64,000 bases of DNA from Campylobacter sp. (lineage in GTDB: Bacteria > Campylobacterota > Campylobacteria > Campylobacterales > Campylobacteraceae): contig NZ_JAHZBQ010000003.1 in assembly GCF_019423325.1 (NCBI RefSeq), positions 124,001 to 188,000 on the forward strand, in the 5' to 3' direction. Below the pieces are notes generated by a model that did not search any database, had not been told where the DNA came from, and saw only the letters and a program-made list of their open reading frames with translations. Shown piece after piece: positions 52,754 to 61,008 of this stretch (the first letter of the stretch is position 1; each line of letters opens with the position of its first letter). The position numbers were made by a program, and so were the translations under genes.

Positions 52754-54007
52754 GTGAAGCTTCAACTCTTTTACTCTAAACGCGAAATTTTATACTTTCT
52801 ACTCATTTTGCTTGGAATTTTATCGATAAACTTAGGCGTGAAATTTTATGAATTCAAAGAATTCCGCGCGAAAAACTACGCTTTTTACGGCGCGCAAATT
52901 TTAAATGCCTACACCAAAACGAACGAGCGCGGCCGCAGTTACACGGTGCTAAAGCTCAAAACGGCGGATTTTACCCTCTACACGACTGCCGGGCTCGAGC
53001 GGGAATTTCACCGCTTCGCGCGCGTAAATATCGGCATCGTAACCAAAAACGTAAAATTTTTAGATTTTTTAAAGCAGCGCTTTTACGCACCAAATTTTAA
53101 AATTTCAGCCGAGACCGCGCCCTCTGGGGCAAAATGGCGCGCGATAAGCTTCGTTCGCGCCCAACACGAAGATGAGATGACGGCGGATCTTTACTCCGCG
53201 CTGTATTTTGCGACCGAAATTTCAAAACCGCTGCGCGCCAGCGTGACGAACTGGGGCATAGCGCACATCATCTCGATCAGCGGCTTTCATCTGGGCATTA
53301 TCTTTAGCACGGTCTTTCTGCTTGCAATGCCGATCTACCGCTATTTTCAGGATCGCTACTTTCCATACCGCAGCGCGAGGCGCGATCTTAGCGTCTTTGT
53401 GATCGTGCTGATGAGCGGGTATCTCTTCGTGCTCGATTTTACGCCGAGCTTTCTGCGCTCGCTTGCGATGTGCTGCGTGGGCTTTTTCCTCGCGATGCGA
53501 AATTTCTACGTACTTAAATTTACGAACCTCTTCCTAACGATCGCGCTTCTACTTGCGTTTTTCCCGCACTTAGCCTTTTCGATCGGATTTTATTTCTCCT
53601 GCCTGGGCGTACTGTATATTTTCCTCTACCTGCACCACTTCGCACCTAAATTTAAGCTCTGGCAGAACGTCATACTTTTTAACCTCTACGTTTGGCTCAG
53701 CATGAACGCGGCGGTCTATTATTTCTTCCCGACCGCTTCGCTGCAGCAGCTTAGTGTAATGCCGCTGGGATACGTGTTCGTGATCTTTTATCCGCTAAGC
53801 ATATTTTTGCATATATTTGGGCTCGGCGGCGCGCTCGATACGCCGCTGCTTGCGTTTTTAAACTTTACTTTGCCGAGCTTTCAAGCGCAAATTCCGCCAC
53901 TTCTTTTCGCGCTCGCAAACATCTGTGCGCTTGCTGCGATAAAGATTCGCTACGCAGCGCTTGGTTGCGCGATAATCGGAATTTCGCCGATATTTTTTAT
54001 AACGTAG
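52754..54007 (+). CDS. comEC: ComEC/Rec2-type competence membrane protein
   Basis: A 417-residue multi-helix protein. The diagnostic HIISISGFHLGIIFS (the competence-domain ISGLH motif) is at about residues 172-186, followed by TPSFLRSLAM and some eight helices. The N-terminal OB-like region (30-120) is present but the metallo-beta-lactamase domain of larger ComEC is absent, as in other Campylobacter. It forms the inner-membrane DNA uptake channel. The start is a GTG. Confidence 0.82.
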   Translation: MKLQLFYSKREILYFLLILLGILSINLGVKFYEFKEFRAKNYAFYGAQILNAYTKTNERGRSYTVLKLKTADFTLYTTAGLEREFHRFARVNIGIVTKNVKFLDFLKQRFYAPNFKISAETAPSGAKWRAISFVRAQHEDEMTADLYSALYFATEISKPLRASVTNWGIAHIISISGFHLGIIFSTVFLLAMPIYRYFQDRYFPYRSARRDLSVFVIVLMSGYLFVLDFTPSFLRSLAMCCVGFFLAMRNFYVLKFTNLFLTIALLLAFFPHLAFSIGFYFSCLGVLYIFLYLHHFAPKFKLWQNVILFNLYVWLSMNAAVYYFFPTASLQQLSVMPLGYVFVIFYPLSIFLHIFGLGGALDTPLLAFLNFTLPSFQAQIPPLLFALANICALAAIKIRYAALGCAIIGISPIFFIT

Positions 54008-54086
54008 CGCACGAAAATTCCAGCGGGAATTTTATCCGTTGGAATTTTATGCTAAAATCGCGCTTCAAATCTCACAAAGGATCAAA

Positions 54087-54377
54087 ATGTTTATTGCGAA
54101 CCTCACCTACGTCAAAGAAGTAAGCGAAGTGGACCGCTTTATCAACGAGCACAACGCGTTTTTGGATAAATTTTTCGCGGCGGATAAATTTATCTGCTCG
54201 GGGCGCAAAGTCCCTCGCACCGGCGGCATCATCTTAATCAACGCCAAAGACCGCGCGGAGCTTGATGAGATCATCGCGCAAGATCCGTTCTTTCAAAACG
54301 GCGTCGCAAAATACGAGATCATAGAATTTGCGCCGACGAAATTTGCGCCCGAGTTTTGGAGGCTTTTCGGCGAATAG
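54087..54377 (+). CDS. YciI-like protein
   Basis: A 96-residue YciI-family protein: MFIANLTYVKEVSEVDRFINEH at the N-terminus, FICSGRKVPRTGGIIL and a IIAQDPFFQNGVAKYEIIEF stretch in which D and F residues are family-conserved. Function is uncertain (dehalogenase or muconolactone-isomerase-like fold). AAAGGATCAAA precedes the ATG at 54087; an upstream start at 54039 is less likely. Confidence 0.85.
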   Translation: MFIANLTYVKEVSEVDRFINEHNAFLDKFFAADKFICSGRKVPRTGGIILINAKDRAELDEIIAQDPFFQNGVAKYEIIEFAPTKFAPEFWRLFGE

Positions 54378-54548
54378 ACGGCGCGGGTTAAATTTTAAAA
54401 TTTACGCGCTTAAACACGCCTCTGAAATTTAGCTTTTTTTGCGTACGAGATGAAATTTTAACCCGAATTAAAAGCCGAAACGCGGCGGTAAATTTAGATA
54501 AGCTTAAAACCGAAATTATGCAAAACGGCGAAATTTAAAGGAGATCGG

Positions 54549-55245
54549 GTGCTGATAAAACTGCGGCTCGCAACGCCGCAAGATGCGGAGGCGCTGCTTG
54601 AAATTTACGCGCCTTACGTAAAGCAAACGGCGATCAGCTTTGAATACGACGTGCCCAGCGCCGCGGAATTTGTGGGGCGCATCGGACAGACGCTGCAAAG
54701 ATACCCCTATCTGCTCGCTTACGTAAGCAACGAGACGGCATGCACGGGCGATGAACGGAATGAAAATTTTAAAATTTCTGCGAGCGCGGCAGGCGCAGGG
54801 AGTGAAATTTTGCCCGCATACGAGGCGCGAAATTGCGCAAGCGGTGCGGCGAAACAAAATAGCGCAAATTTAAAACACGGGCAAATCCTCGGCTACGCCT
54901 ACGCTTCGGTTTTCAAAGAGCGGGCGGCATACGATTGGTCGGCGGAGTGCTCGGTTTACGTGTCGCGAAACGTGCGCGCTTAGGGCTCAAAACATAGTAG
55001 ATATGAACGCTTGCATCGCTTGCGGGGATGACGAATATCTAAACGACGCGAGCGTGCGATTTCACGAGCGTATGGGTTTTCGCTTCGTCGGCAGATTCGA
55101 GCGCTGCGCCTATAAATTCGGCCGCTGGTACGATATGGCATGGATGCAAAAGCCCATCGGCGAGCATCTGCAAAATCAGCCCGCAATGAGGCCTTTCGCG
55201 CGCTTTAGAGATGAAATTTGCGCGAGCGCGGGCATTGAAATTTAA
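54549..55245 (+). pseudogene. GNAT acetyltransferase (PAT/MddA-like) remnant
   Basis: An N-terminal piece (54549-54983, GTG start after AAAGGAG) matches the start of phosphinothricin-type acetyltransferases (IKLRLATPQDAEALLEIYAP ... SAECSVYV). After CSVYVSRNVRA a TAG stop follows. A second piece in another frame (55003-55245) holds the C-terminal half (NDASVRFHERMGFRFVGRF ... KFGRWYDMAWMQKPIG). The acetyl-CoA-binding RGxGIG segment, normally between them, is missing: only about 25 bases separate the pieces. So it carries a deletion plus stop and frameshift. Residues 62-109 are a low-complexity insertion (54732-54875) containing KQNSANLK. Confidence 0.75.
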
Positions 55246-55260
55246 TTTAAAGGAAAAACT

Positions 55261-56127
55261 TTGACCCATTTTATCATTGACGACGAAAATATCGACGTCG
55301 ATAATATATTCGACGTCGTAAATCTCAAAGAGGGCGACGAGCTGAATATCGTCTCCAACACCGCTAAAAAGATCGACGCCTTGACCCTTGCGCGCCTATC
55401 GAAGATGGGCGTTAGCATAGGCGAGGTTTTTACGATCGGCAAGCAAAGAAAGGACTTCGCCGATAAGATCATCGTGTTTTTGATGGGTAAGCTCTGCGGG
55501 CAGGAGGGCAAGATCGGTATCGTCAGCAACGACAAATTTTACGACGACGTGATAGAATTCTTTAACGATCTAAACTACCGCAAAAATCCTAAATTTGAAA
55601 AGATCAGTCTAGCCTCGCATGCCGCAGGGGCGAACGCAAAGCAAGGCAAGGCAGGCGGCGCGGCGGAGAAAAAAGCCCAAAAACCGGAGCCGAAAACTGC
55701 AAAGCAGGAGCCAAAGGCCCAAAAGCAAGGTGCAAAAGCCGCAAAGCAGGAGCCGAAGGCTGTACAACATGAACAAAAAGCCGTAAATTCTAAAATCTCC
55801 AAAGCAGACCTTGCCGCGGCGGAGGCGCTGATCCCGCAGTGCGTGAGCCTACAAGCCCTCTATGCCGCATGCGTCGCAAAGCTCGGCAGAGCCAAAGGCT
55901 GCGAGGTCTACCGCGAGATCAAGGACGGCGCGCGAGCAAGGTACGCGAGCATCGCCTACGATAGCGACTTAAAAGACGGCGCCGTAAGGCGAAACGCGAT
56001 CAAGCTTTACCGCGAAAGCGGCGGCGATATGGCGGAATTTCACAATAGGCTGACGAGCGAATACAAACACGCTGGTCCTGAAATTTATAAAGAATTTAAA
56101 GAAAAACTCGTCGGAAAGATGATCTAG
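55261..56127 (+). CDS. PIN-like domain protein with KQEPKA-repeat linker
   Basis: A 288-residue protein. Residues 1-105 look like a NYN/PIN-like nuclease domain: FIIDDENIDVDNIFD with acidic residues, DFADKIIVFLMGKL with a conserved Asp, and GIVSNDKFYDDVIEFF with a further acidic site. Residues about 118-180 form a Lys/Ala/Gln/Pro linker with KQEPKAQKQ-type repeats. Residues 183-288 form a helical Ala-rich domain. A TTG start follows AAAGGAAAA. RNA cleavage is inferred from the fold, not proven. Confidence 0.65.
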   Translation: MTHFIIDDENIDVDNIFDVVNLKEGDELNIVSNTAKKIDALTLARLSKMGVSIGEVFTIGKQRKDFADKIIVFLMGKLCGQEGKIGIVSNDKFYDDVIEFFNDLNYRKNPKFEKISLASHAAGANAKQGKAGGAAEKKAQKPEPKTAKQEPKAQKQGAKAAKQEPKAVQHEQKAVNSKISKADLAAAEALIPQCVSLQALYAACVAKLGRAKGCEVYREIKDGARARYASIAYDSDLKDGAVRRNAIKLYRESGGDMAEFHNRLTSEYKHAGPEIYKEFKEKLVGKMI

Positions 56128-56297
56128 GCACTTCGGGCGCAAGGATTTAAGGCACAGCGATAGTACGCGTCGCGACGTAGCGGCTAAAGCACGGCCTGGC
56201 AGCGTTAGATGTATCGTTACGGCGCGCGGCGATATGATGTAGCGCAACTAGACGCAACTAAAATGAAAATATTCGCTTGCGCGGCATCAGTCTTATT

Positions 56298-56372
56298 TTA
56301 CCGTATATAACCAAGCAAAGCCCAGGCGCTTAGGCATAGTAGCAGAGTAAAGATATATAGGATAAATTTCAT
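56298..56372 (-). CDS. 24-residue hydrophobic peptide ORF
   Basis: A short frame begins 21 bases after the stop of the gene at 56394. It encodes Met-Lys-Phe, then a single hydrophobic segment rich in Leu/Ile/Phe/Trp, and ends Gly-Tyr-Ile-Arg. It has no clear ribosome site, so translation would rely on coupling. It could be a small membrane peptide or chance; position and composition make it worth noting. Confidence 0.3.
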   Translation of the reverse strand: MKFILYIFTLLLCLSAWALLGYIR

Positions 56373-56393
56373 TCTGCCAGGTTCAATCCGAGT

Positions 56394-56783
56394 CTAATCA
56401 TAGTTAAAGCTATATGGCTTGTAGCCGAAAATATGCAAGGTCTTTAAAGCGAGCTCTCTGACCTCTATCCAGGATTTGTTCTGATATACTAGATAGTCAT
56501 AAGTATCTCCCTCTAGCAAGCTTTGATCTTTAAAGTATCTATCTATGAGCTCCAAAAGTTCTCTTAGCGCATCCCTCTCATATGGCAGGAAGCAAAATTC
56601 AAATTGCTCCAATAAAGCGTTCTTGCATTCGGTATATAGAAATTCTATCATTTCCGATGGGCTTTCGTAATATTCAACCGCAGGATGTATCAAATGATCA
56701 ACTTGATATTCCAAAGAAGCCATACGGCATAGATTAACCATAAGCCCGCTTTTCCTAAATATCTCTTTTCCGTCAATTTGCAT
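56394..56783 (-). CDS. putative immunity-type protein, family A copy 1
   Basis: A 129-residue acidic helical protein, strongly similar to the next gene and distantly to 58702-59070. Shared parts are CRMASLEYQV near the N-terminus and the C-terminal YDYLVYQNKSWIEVRELALK ... IFGYKPYSFNYD. I know no named family. Setting (an AT-rich array of immunity-like genes) and tandem duplication suggest toxin immunity. AAAGGAAA precedes the ATG. Confidence 0.7.
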   Translation of the reverse strand: MQIDGKEIFRKSGLMVNLCRMASLEYQVDHLIHPAVEYYESPSEMIEFLYTECKNALLEQFEFCFLPYERDALRELLELIDRYFKDQSLLEGDTYDYLVYQNKSWIEVRELALKTLHIFGYKPYSFNYD

Positions 56784-56818
56784 TTAGGTTTCCTTTTATT
56801 GGGATATAAACTTCATAC

Positions 56819-57208
56819 TCAATCATAGTTGAAGTTTTCTGGTTTGTAGCCGAAAATATACAAAGTCTTCAAGGCTAGCTCTCTGACCTCTACCCATGAT
56901 TTATTGTGATAGACCAAATAATCATAGGTATCTCCCTCTAGCAGGCTGTTATCTCTAAAATATTTATGAATAAGATCCGCAAGTTCTTTTAAGATCTCTC
57001 TTTCATAGGGTAAAAAACAGAATTCAAATTTTCCGTCAAGGGCTCGCTCGCATTGGCTACATAGTACTTCTGCCATCTCCGATGGATCTTCGTAGTATTC
57101 AGCCGTAGCATGCACCAAATAATTGACTTGATATTCTAAAGAAGCCATGCGGCATAGCGAATATAGCAATGGAGCTTTATAATATATACTTTCTTCATTC
57201 ATTTGCAT
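56819..57208 (-). CDS. putative immunity-type protein, family A copy 2
   Basis: A 129-residue paralogue of copy 1, with the same length and spacing and identical stretches such as FCFLPYER and LLEGDTYDYLVY; divergence is concentrated in the N-terminal half. It lies 35 bases upstream of copy 1. Divergence of copies is what would be expected if each matched a different toxin (inference). Confidence 0.7.
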   Translation of the reverse strand: MQMNEESIYYKAPLLYSLCRMASLEYQVNYLVHATAEYYEDPSEMAEVLCSQCERALDGKFEFCFLPYEREILKELADLIHKYFRDNSLLEGDTYDYLVYHNKSWVEVRELALKTLYIFGYKPENFNYD

Positions 57209-57301
57209 TTAAATTTCCTTTTATTGGGATGTGGGTTTTGCCCGCATTATATCGTAATATATTTTTAAAATTCTCGCAGAAATTATCATTTTATAAAACT
57301 A

Positions 57302-57574
57302 CTATTTTAAAAGCGTAATTTGTTTTAAAGCCTTTTTCGCGCATCCCCTTAGATCCTCTTCACTTAATGAATCGCCTACCGTATCATCACCCCTCAACTC
57401 TTCGTCTGGTTCGAATTCATCGATGTCCGTAAGAAGTCTATTAAGCGGCTCATAATATTCATCGGGGAAATTTTTATCATTCATAAATTTATCCCAATAT
57501 ATCTTTTCAAATTCAAATACGTCGATTCTGTTTTGCAAAAAATCCTCTATTATTTTTATATATTCCTCTATCAT
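57302..57574 (-). CDS. colicin-D-immunity-like protein
   Basis: A 90-residue acidic protein resembling colicin D immunity proteins: helix with FLQNRIDVFEFEKIYWDKF, then a DIDEFEPDEELR stretch and a C-terminal helix starting LSEEDLRGCAKKAL. In ImmD a comparable FEPD segment mimics tRNA to block the anticodon nuclease. Whether this copy neutralises a tRNase is inference. It has a GAGGG site. Confidence 0.65.
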   Translation of the reverse strand: MIEEYIKIIEDFLQNRIDVFEFEKIYWDKFMNDKNFPDEYYEPLNRLLTDIDEFEPDEELRGDDTVGDSLSEEDLRGCAKKALKQITLLK

Positions 57575-57595
57575 TGACCCTCTTTCGGTATATTT

Positions 57596-57868
57596 TTAAT
57601 CGCCCACCGCTTTAATACTTAGAACCGACCATAGATTACTACCTATATTCACGCCTTCGCATAAATTTTTTATAATTGTTAAGTCGTTAGAAGAAATTTC
57701 TAAATCATATTCATACATTTGAACTAAAAAATCTTCCAGCGCTATACCATATTCTCCAGCCTTAACCAGCTCTTCCAAATAAATTACAAAGTCGCACCGA
57801 CCGACTCCAGCAAATTCATCTTTGTAATTACTGAATAAATTTAAAAATATCAGATCGCCGTATCTCAT
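57596..57868 (-). CDS. MafI-like immunity protein
   Basis: A 90-residue helical protein with LEELVKAGEYGIALEDF, MYEYDLEISSND and a short C-terminal helix, a pattern resembling MafI-type immunity proteins of Neisseria from memory. It lies 21 bases upstream of the colicin-immunity-like gene. Moderate confidence in family. Confidence 0.5.
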   Translation of the reverse strand: MRYGDLIFLNLFSNYKDEFAGVGRCDFVIYLEELVKAGEYGIALEDFLVQMYEYDLEISSNDLTIIKNLCEGVNIGSNLWSVLSIKAVGD

Positions 57869-57909
57869 TCGCCACTTTTCTTAAATTTATTTCTCATAGC
57901 CGCCCATTT

Positions 57910-58023
57910 TTAGAATGCAAATTTAACACTACAAATTTCATTCCGTAATGAACTATCTATAAGAATCCGATACTGCCCAATGCTAGTAAGATGATAGAAA
58001 TTCATCAAATATTCTTCCGTCAT
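57910..58023 (-). CDS. 37-residue ORF with good ribosome site
   Basis: A short frame beginning MTEEYLMNFYHLTSIGQYRI after GCGAGGAAAA. It may be a small gene or the remnant of a longer one; it matches no other protein in the window. Stops beyond it are many and the surrounding 250-base gap shows nothing else. Confidence 0.35.
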   Translation of the reverse strand: MTEEYLMNFYHLTSIGQYRILIDSSLRNEICSVKFAF

Positions 58024-58115
58024 TTTTCCTCGCTTTAACTATGCTAACGTATATTTTCTTTAAATTCTAAAAATCAAATAAGCGTAGATTGACGCAAACT
58101 CGCCTTTATTAAATT

Positions 58116-58676
58116 TTAGTATAAATCAGACCAAAAAGGCACATACGGGCATTTTCCGACCGGCTTAAGAGGATTTTTACCAAATTCCCTCAAAAAGTAG
58201 TCATATAAATTTTTCCCATAATAAATGATATCGGTATAGTGTATAGATAAGACCGGCGGATCCGGTAATTTAAGACACGGCATATATCTATGAGAATATA
58301 CGGGTATAATCTTAGGCGCAATTTTGGCTACTTCTAGTACAACGGCTCGCTTGCGAGATCCGTCTTCGGGCATCGGACCCCATTTTTGCGTATTCCAATA
58401 GCCCTCGTTTGGGAAAATTTCATCAATAGGATCGTTTTTTAAGTACTCAAAGACGTAGTTCATAGCCCGCTTTATCTCCTTTATATTTTCATCGCTAAAG
58501 TCTCTCCAATTATAAAGTTTTACCGAAATAGGCAATGTATATGATAAAAAATCTCTTAGGCTTTTTGGAAATTTAAACTCATAAATTTGCTCTATTTTGT
58601 CTATTTCGCTCTCTTTCAAACCATCGCTCAATTCTATGCCGCTCTTTTCTAGCAGCTCTTTTATTTGCTTATACAT
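58116..58676 (-). CDS. SMI1/KNR4 (SUKH) family immunity protein
   Basis: A 186-residue protein with the SUKH pattern: GLKESEIDKIEQIYEFKFPKSLRDFL at about 20-45, a middle WGPMPEDGSRKR stretch, then IIPVYSHRYMPC, and VLSIHYTDIIYYG near the end. SUKH proteins are common immunity partners of nuclease and deaminase toxins. AAGGATAA precedes the ATG. Confidence 0.72.
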   Translation of the reverse strand: MYKQIKELLEKSGIELSDGLKESEIDKIEQIYEFKFPKSLRDFLSYTLPISVKLYNWRDFSDENIKEIKRAMNYVFEYLKNDPIDEIFPNEGYWNTQKWGPMPEDGSRKRAVVLEVAKIAPKIIPVYSHRYMPCLKLPDPPVLSIHYTDIIYYGKNLYDYFLREFGKNPLKPVGKCPYVPFWSDLY

Positions 58677-58701
58677 ATTCTATTTTATCCTTATTAGGCT
58701 T

Positions 58702-59070
58702 TTAGTCGTAGTCGAAGTCGTCAAACTCATAACCAAAAATTTGGATTGTTTTTAGAGCTAATTCGCGTAGTTCGCAAAAGGTGCTATTGTGGTATATAAA
58801 ATCTTCATAGTCTGTCATAGAAGCCTTTTCCTCTTCCTCCCAAAATTTTGAATCGCACTCCGTAAATTTATCTAGCATTTTGGCTATCGCTTTACGTTCC
58901 TCTATACTGAAATAAATTTTGTTTGATTCCGCTAGGGCTATTTTACAAGCACTTTCACAATCTTCTATTAAATCTATGCACAACAAATACTTATCAAGCA
59001 TATATTTTTCTTGACACTCTAATGAGGCAAGGCAGCATAATTCTTTTAATAATCTTTCTTTTATCGACAT
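58702..59070 (-). CDS. putative immunity-type protein, family A copy 3 (divergent)
   Basis: A 122-residue protein related to the two copies at 56394-57208. Shared features are CCLASLECQEKYML near the start and YHNSTFCELRELALK ... IFGYEFDDFDYD at the end, while the middle is rewritten and acidic. It has a good GGAG site and is separated from the other copies by unrelated genes. Confidence 0.65.
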   Translation of the reverse strand: MSIKERLLKELCCLASLECQEKYMLDKYLLCIDLIEDCESACKIALAESNKIYFSIEERKAIAKMLDKFTECDSKFWEEEEKASMTDYEDFIYHNSTFCELRELALKTIQIFGYEFDDFDYD

Positions 59071-59086
59071 TTTATTCTCCTAAATT

Positions 59087-59698
59087 TTATATCCCGTACC
59101 ACTTCGTTACATCCCCCTCTTCGTCGATATCGACCTCTATGTATTTGTATTTATTGTAAAGGCTCGGAATCAAAATTTCGTCATAATATTTTTTGCCGCA
59201 TTCTGCGATAAACATATACATATTATGATGGCACCACCGATTCGGCTCTTCCCAAAAAGCACCGTCTACGCGAGTATAATTTTTTAGAGGTTCGTATGGG
59301 CGAGCTATAAATTTATCTAAATTATAAAAGAAATTTTTTCTTAAAATTTTCCATTCTTCAAATTTTTTCATATTTAAATTTATATTGGCGCTAGTTTTAT
59401 GTTTTATGTCGGTATCTATGAAATTATTTAGATAAAATTGCCCAAATAGCATTATTAAAATATCTCTTACATTATCATCGCATAAATTAAAATTATGAAT
59501 TAATGCACTGGCGATAGAGTCGGTCTCATAGACTTCGGTGCTTTTCATTAGGCTAAACGCCTCAAGCTCATAAAAATCCAGTGGTCTTTTCCCGCTTGCG
59601 GCTTGAAAATCTTTAAAAATCTTAAATCTAAAATCTTCCGCTTCGCTAAAGAAATAGACGTATGGACTTAAATTTAGATTAAGTGCTTTTATTCTCAT
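59087..59698 (-). CDS. hypothetical protein in immunity array
   Basis: A 203-residue soluble protein I do not recognise. It has YVYFFSEAEDFRFKIFKDF near the start, an Asn-rich NINLNMKKFEEWKIL middle and an aromatic RWCHHNMYMFIAECGKKYY region near the C-terminus. AT-rich like its neighbours. An immunity role is only suggested by the setting. Confidence 0.6.
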   Translation of the reverse strand: MRIKALNLNLSPYVYFFSEAEDFRFKIFKDFQAASGKRPLDFYELEAFSLMKSTEVYETDSIASALIHNFNLCDDNVRDILIMLFGQFYLNNFIDTDIKHKTSANINLNMKKFEEWKILRKNFFYNLDKFIARPYEPLKNYTRVDGAFWEEPNRWCHHNMYMFIAECGKKYYDEILIPSLYNKYKYIEVDIDEEGDVTKWYGI

Positions 59699-59730
59699 TT
59701 TATACCGTCCAAACTATTGTTTTTCGCATT

Positions 59731-60069
59731 TTAGTATTGTTTTGCATAATAAGCTCTTCCTTGCTGCGTTTCAGTCACGCCAAAGTATTTGCTATTTACA
59801 CTGACCGGCTCATAACTTTTATCATCTCTTAAAATATTTAAAATTTCAGATTTATCACATATCTCTTTCATTTCTGTATCATAACCCCAATTTGAACTAA
59901 ACAATCTTATATAACCTTGCTCGTATAAGAACAATAAAATTTCTTTCGCCACTTTAAGCGAATTGGCAACGTTAATAGAATTTAATTCCCAAACGATCTC
60001 CCATAAAGAGATATAATCGCCATCTTCGACTATTCCCGATAAAATAGTTAAAATCGTCTTTTTATTCAT
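59731..60069 (-). CDS. hypothetical winged-helix-like immunity-type protein
   Basis: A 112-residue protein starting with a helical DGDYISLWEIVWELNS segment, then AKEILLFLYEQGYIRLF and FGVTETQQGRAYYAKQ, a winged-helix-like pattern seen in some immunity-type proteins near polymorphic toxins (from memory). It overlaps the next gene by 8 bases, so they are likely coupled. Confidence 0.55.
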   Translation of the reverse strand: MNKKTILTILSGIVEDGDYISLWEIVWELNSINVANSLKVAKEILLFLYEQGYIRLFSSNWGYDTEMKEICDKSEILNILRDDKSYEPVSVNSKYFGVTETQQGRAYYAKQY

Positions 60070-60541
60070 TTAAAACCGCATTTCCTTTTAATGGAATTTT
60101 AACTACCGCACCGTCTTTGCTATTTTTAGCACAAGAATCCGGCGTACAATTTTCATAGAAAAATTTGATTTTATAAAAATTCTCATCCCCTGATGCAACT
60201 GCCAATAATAAGCTTTTTATGCGACGAAATCTATCGAAAATATTCGGCTTTGTATCTTCTTGATATTCATACGTTTTAAAACATTCGCTTTTTGCGTCTA
60301 TATCTACGTCGCGCCAACTTCCGTTTAGAAATATATCATTAGAGATAGAAATAATACCTTGCATTATTTCTGGGTCCAACTCTTTATTTTTATAATGCTG
60401 CAAAATCTTTTTTAAATCGGCTTCCAATTTCCAATACTCATCATCGGACCATAGATTATTATCTAAAATCATACCTATGAACGAATTTGCATCATATCTA
60501 TCATCAAATGCGGTATTTCTATAAAAATTTACAAGATTCAT
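60062..60541 (-). CDS. Imm41-like protein, copy 1
   Basis: A 159-residue protein with FYRNTAFDDRYDANSFIGMI followed by WSDDEYWKLEADLKKILQHY, and IFDRFRRIKSLLLAVAS, resembling immunity protein 41 (from memory). A Cys-containing C-terminal extension is unique to this copy. The ATG at 60541 follows AAAGGATTAATGCA, which includes the stop of the preceding gene; a longer start at 60583 is unlikely. Confidence 0.6.
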   Translation of the reverse strand: MNLVNFYRNTAFDDRYDANSFIGMILDNNLWSDDEYWKLEADLKKILQHYKNKELDPEIMQGIISISNDIFLNGSWRDVDIDAKSECFKTYEYQEDTKPNIFDRFRRIKSLLLAVASGDENFYKIKFFYENCTPDSCAKNSKDGAVVKIPLKGNAVLNE

Positions 60542-60545
60542 TGCA

Positions 60546-60932
60546 TTAATCCTTTGGAACATACCAAAAACCGCTATTGTCAAGCTTTTCTTTGAATGCG
60601 ATGCTGTTGCAAAGAACCTTTAATCTTTCAAATCTATCATATATGCTAGGCGCCACGCCGTCGCTGTTTTTTGCACACAGCATATTGCTTACATAAATTT
60701 CCGATTTGTCCTCCACGCCGATAACATCATTAAATATTGCTATTATTGCGACGAAAATTTCTCTTGGAAGCGTTTTGTTATGATAAAAGCTCAAAATCTG
60801 CATTAAAGCTTTATCCAACTTCCAATAGTCGCAATCTGACCAAGTTTTTTGATAGATAAATTTTCCGACAAACGAATTGATGCTGAATTTATCAGAATTT
60901 GTTGAATTTCGGTATAAAAGCTCTAAGTCCAT
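60546..60932 (-). CDS. Imm41-like protein, copy 2
   Basis: A 128-residue paralogue of copy 1: YRNSTNSDKFSINSFVGKF, WSDCDYWKLDKALMQILSFY and IYDRFERLKVL align along its length, and it ends FWYVPKD. Tandem, with 4 bases between genes. AAAGGATAGG precedes the ATG. Pairing of paralogues suggests duplication then divergence. Confidence 0.6.
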   Translation of the reverse strand: MDLELLYRNSTNSDKFSINSFVGKFIYQKTWSDCDYWKLDKALMQILSFYHNKTLPREIFVAIIAIFNDVIGVEDKSEIYVSNMLCAKNSDGVAPSIYDRFERLKVLCNSIAFKEKLDNSGFWYVPKD

Positions 60933-61008
60933 TAATCACCTATCCTTTTTTTCATTTCTTTATTAAATTTAGCCATCTTTATGGCAAATTTTCGTTTATA
61001 AAAATCGA

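Noticed and set aside
56378..56391. GGTTCAATCC word resembling a tRNA T-arm at the island edge
   Set aside because: The flanking bases cannot form a T-stem and no longer match to the tRNA-Lys 3' end is visible, so it is not taken as an attachment site.
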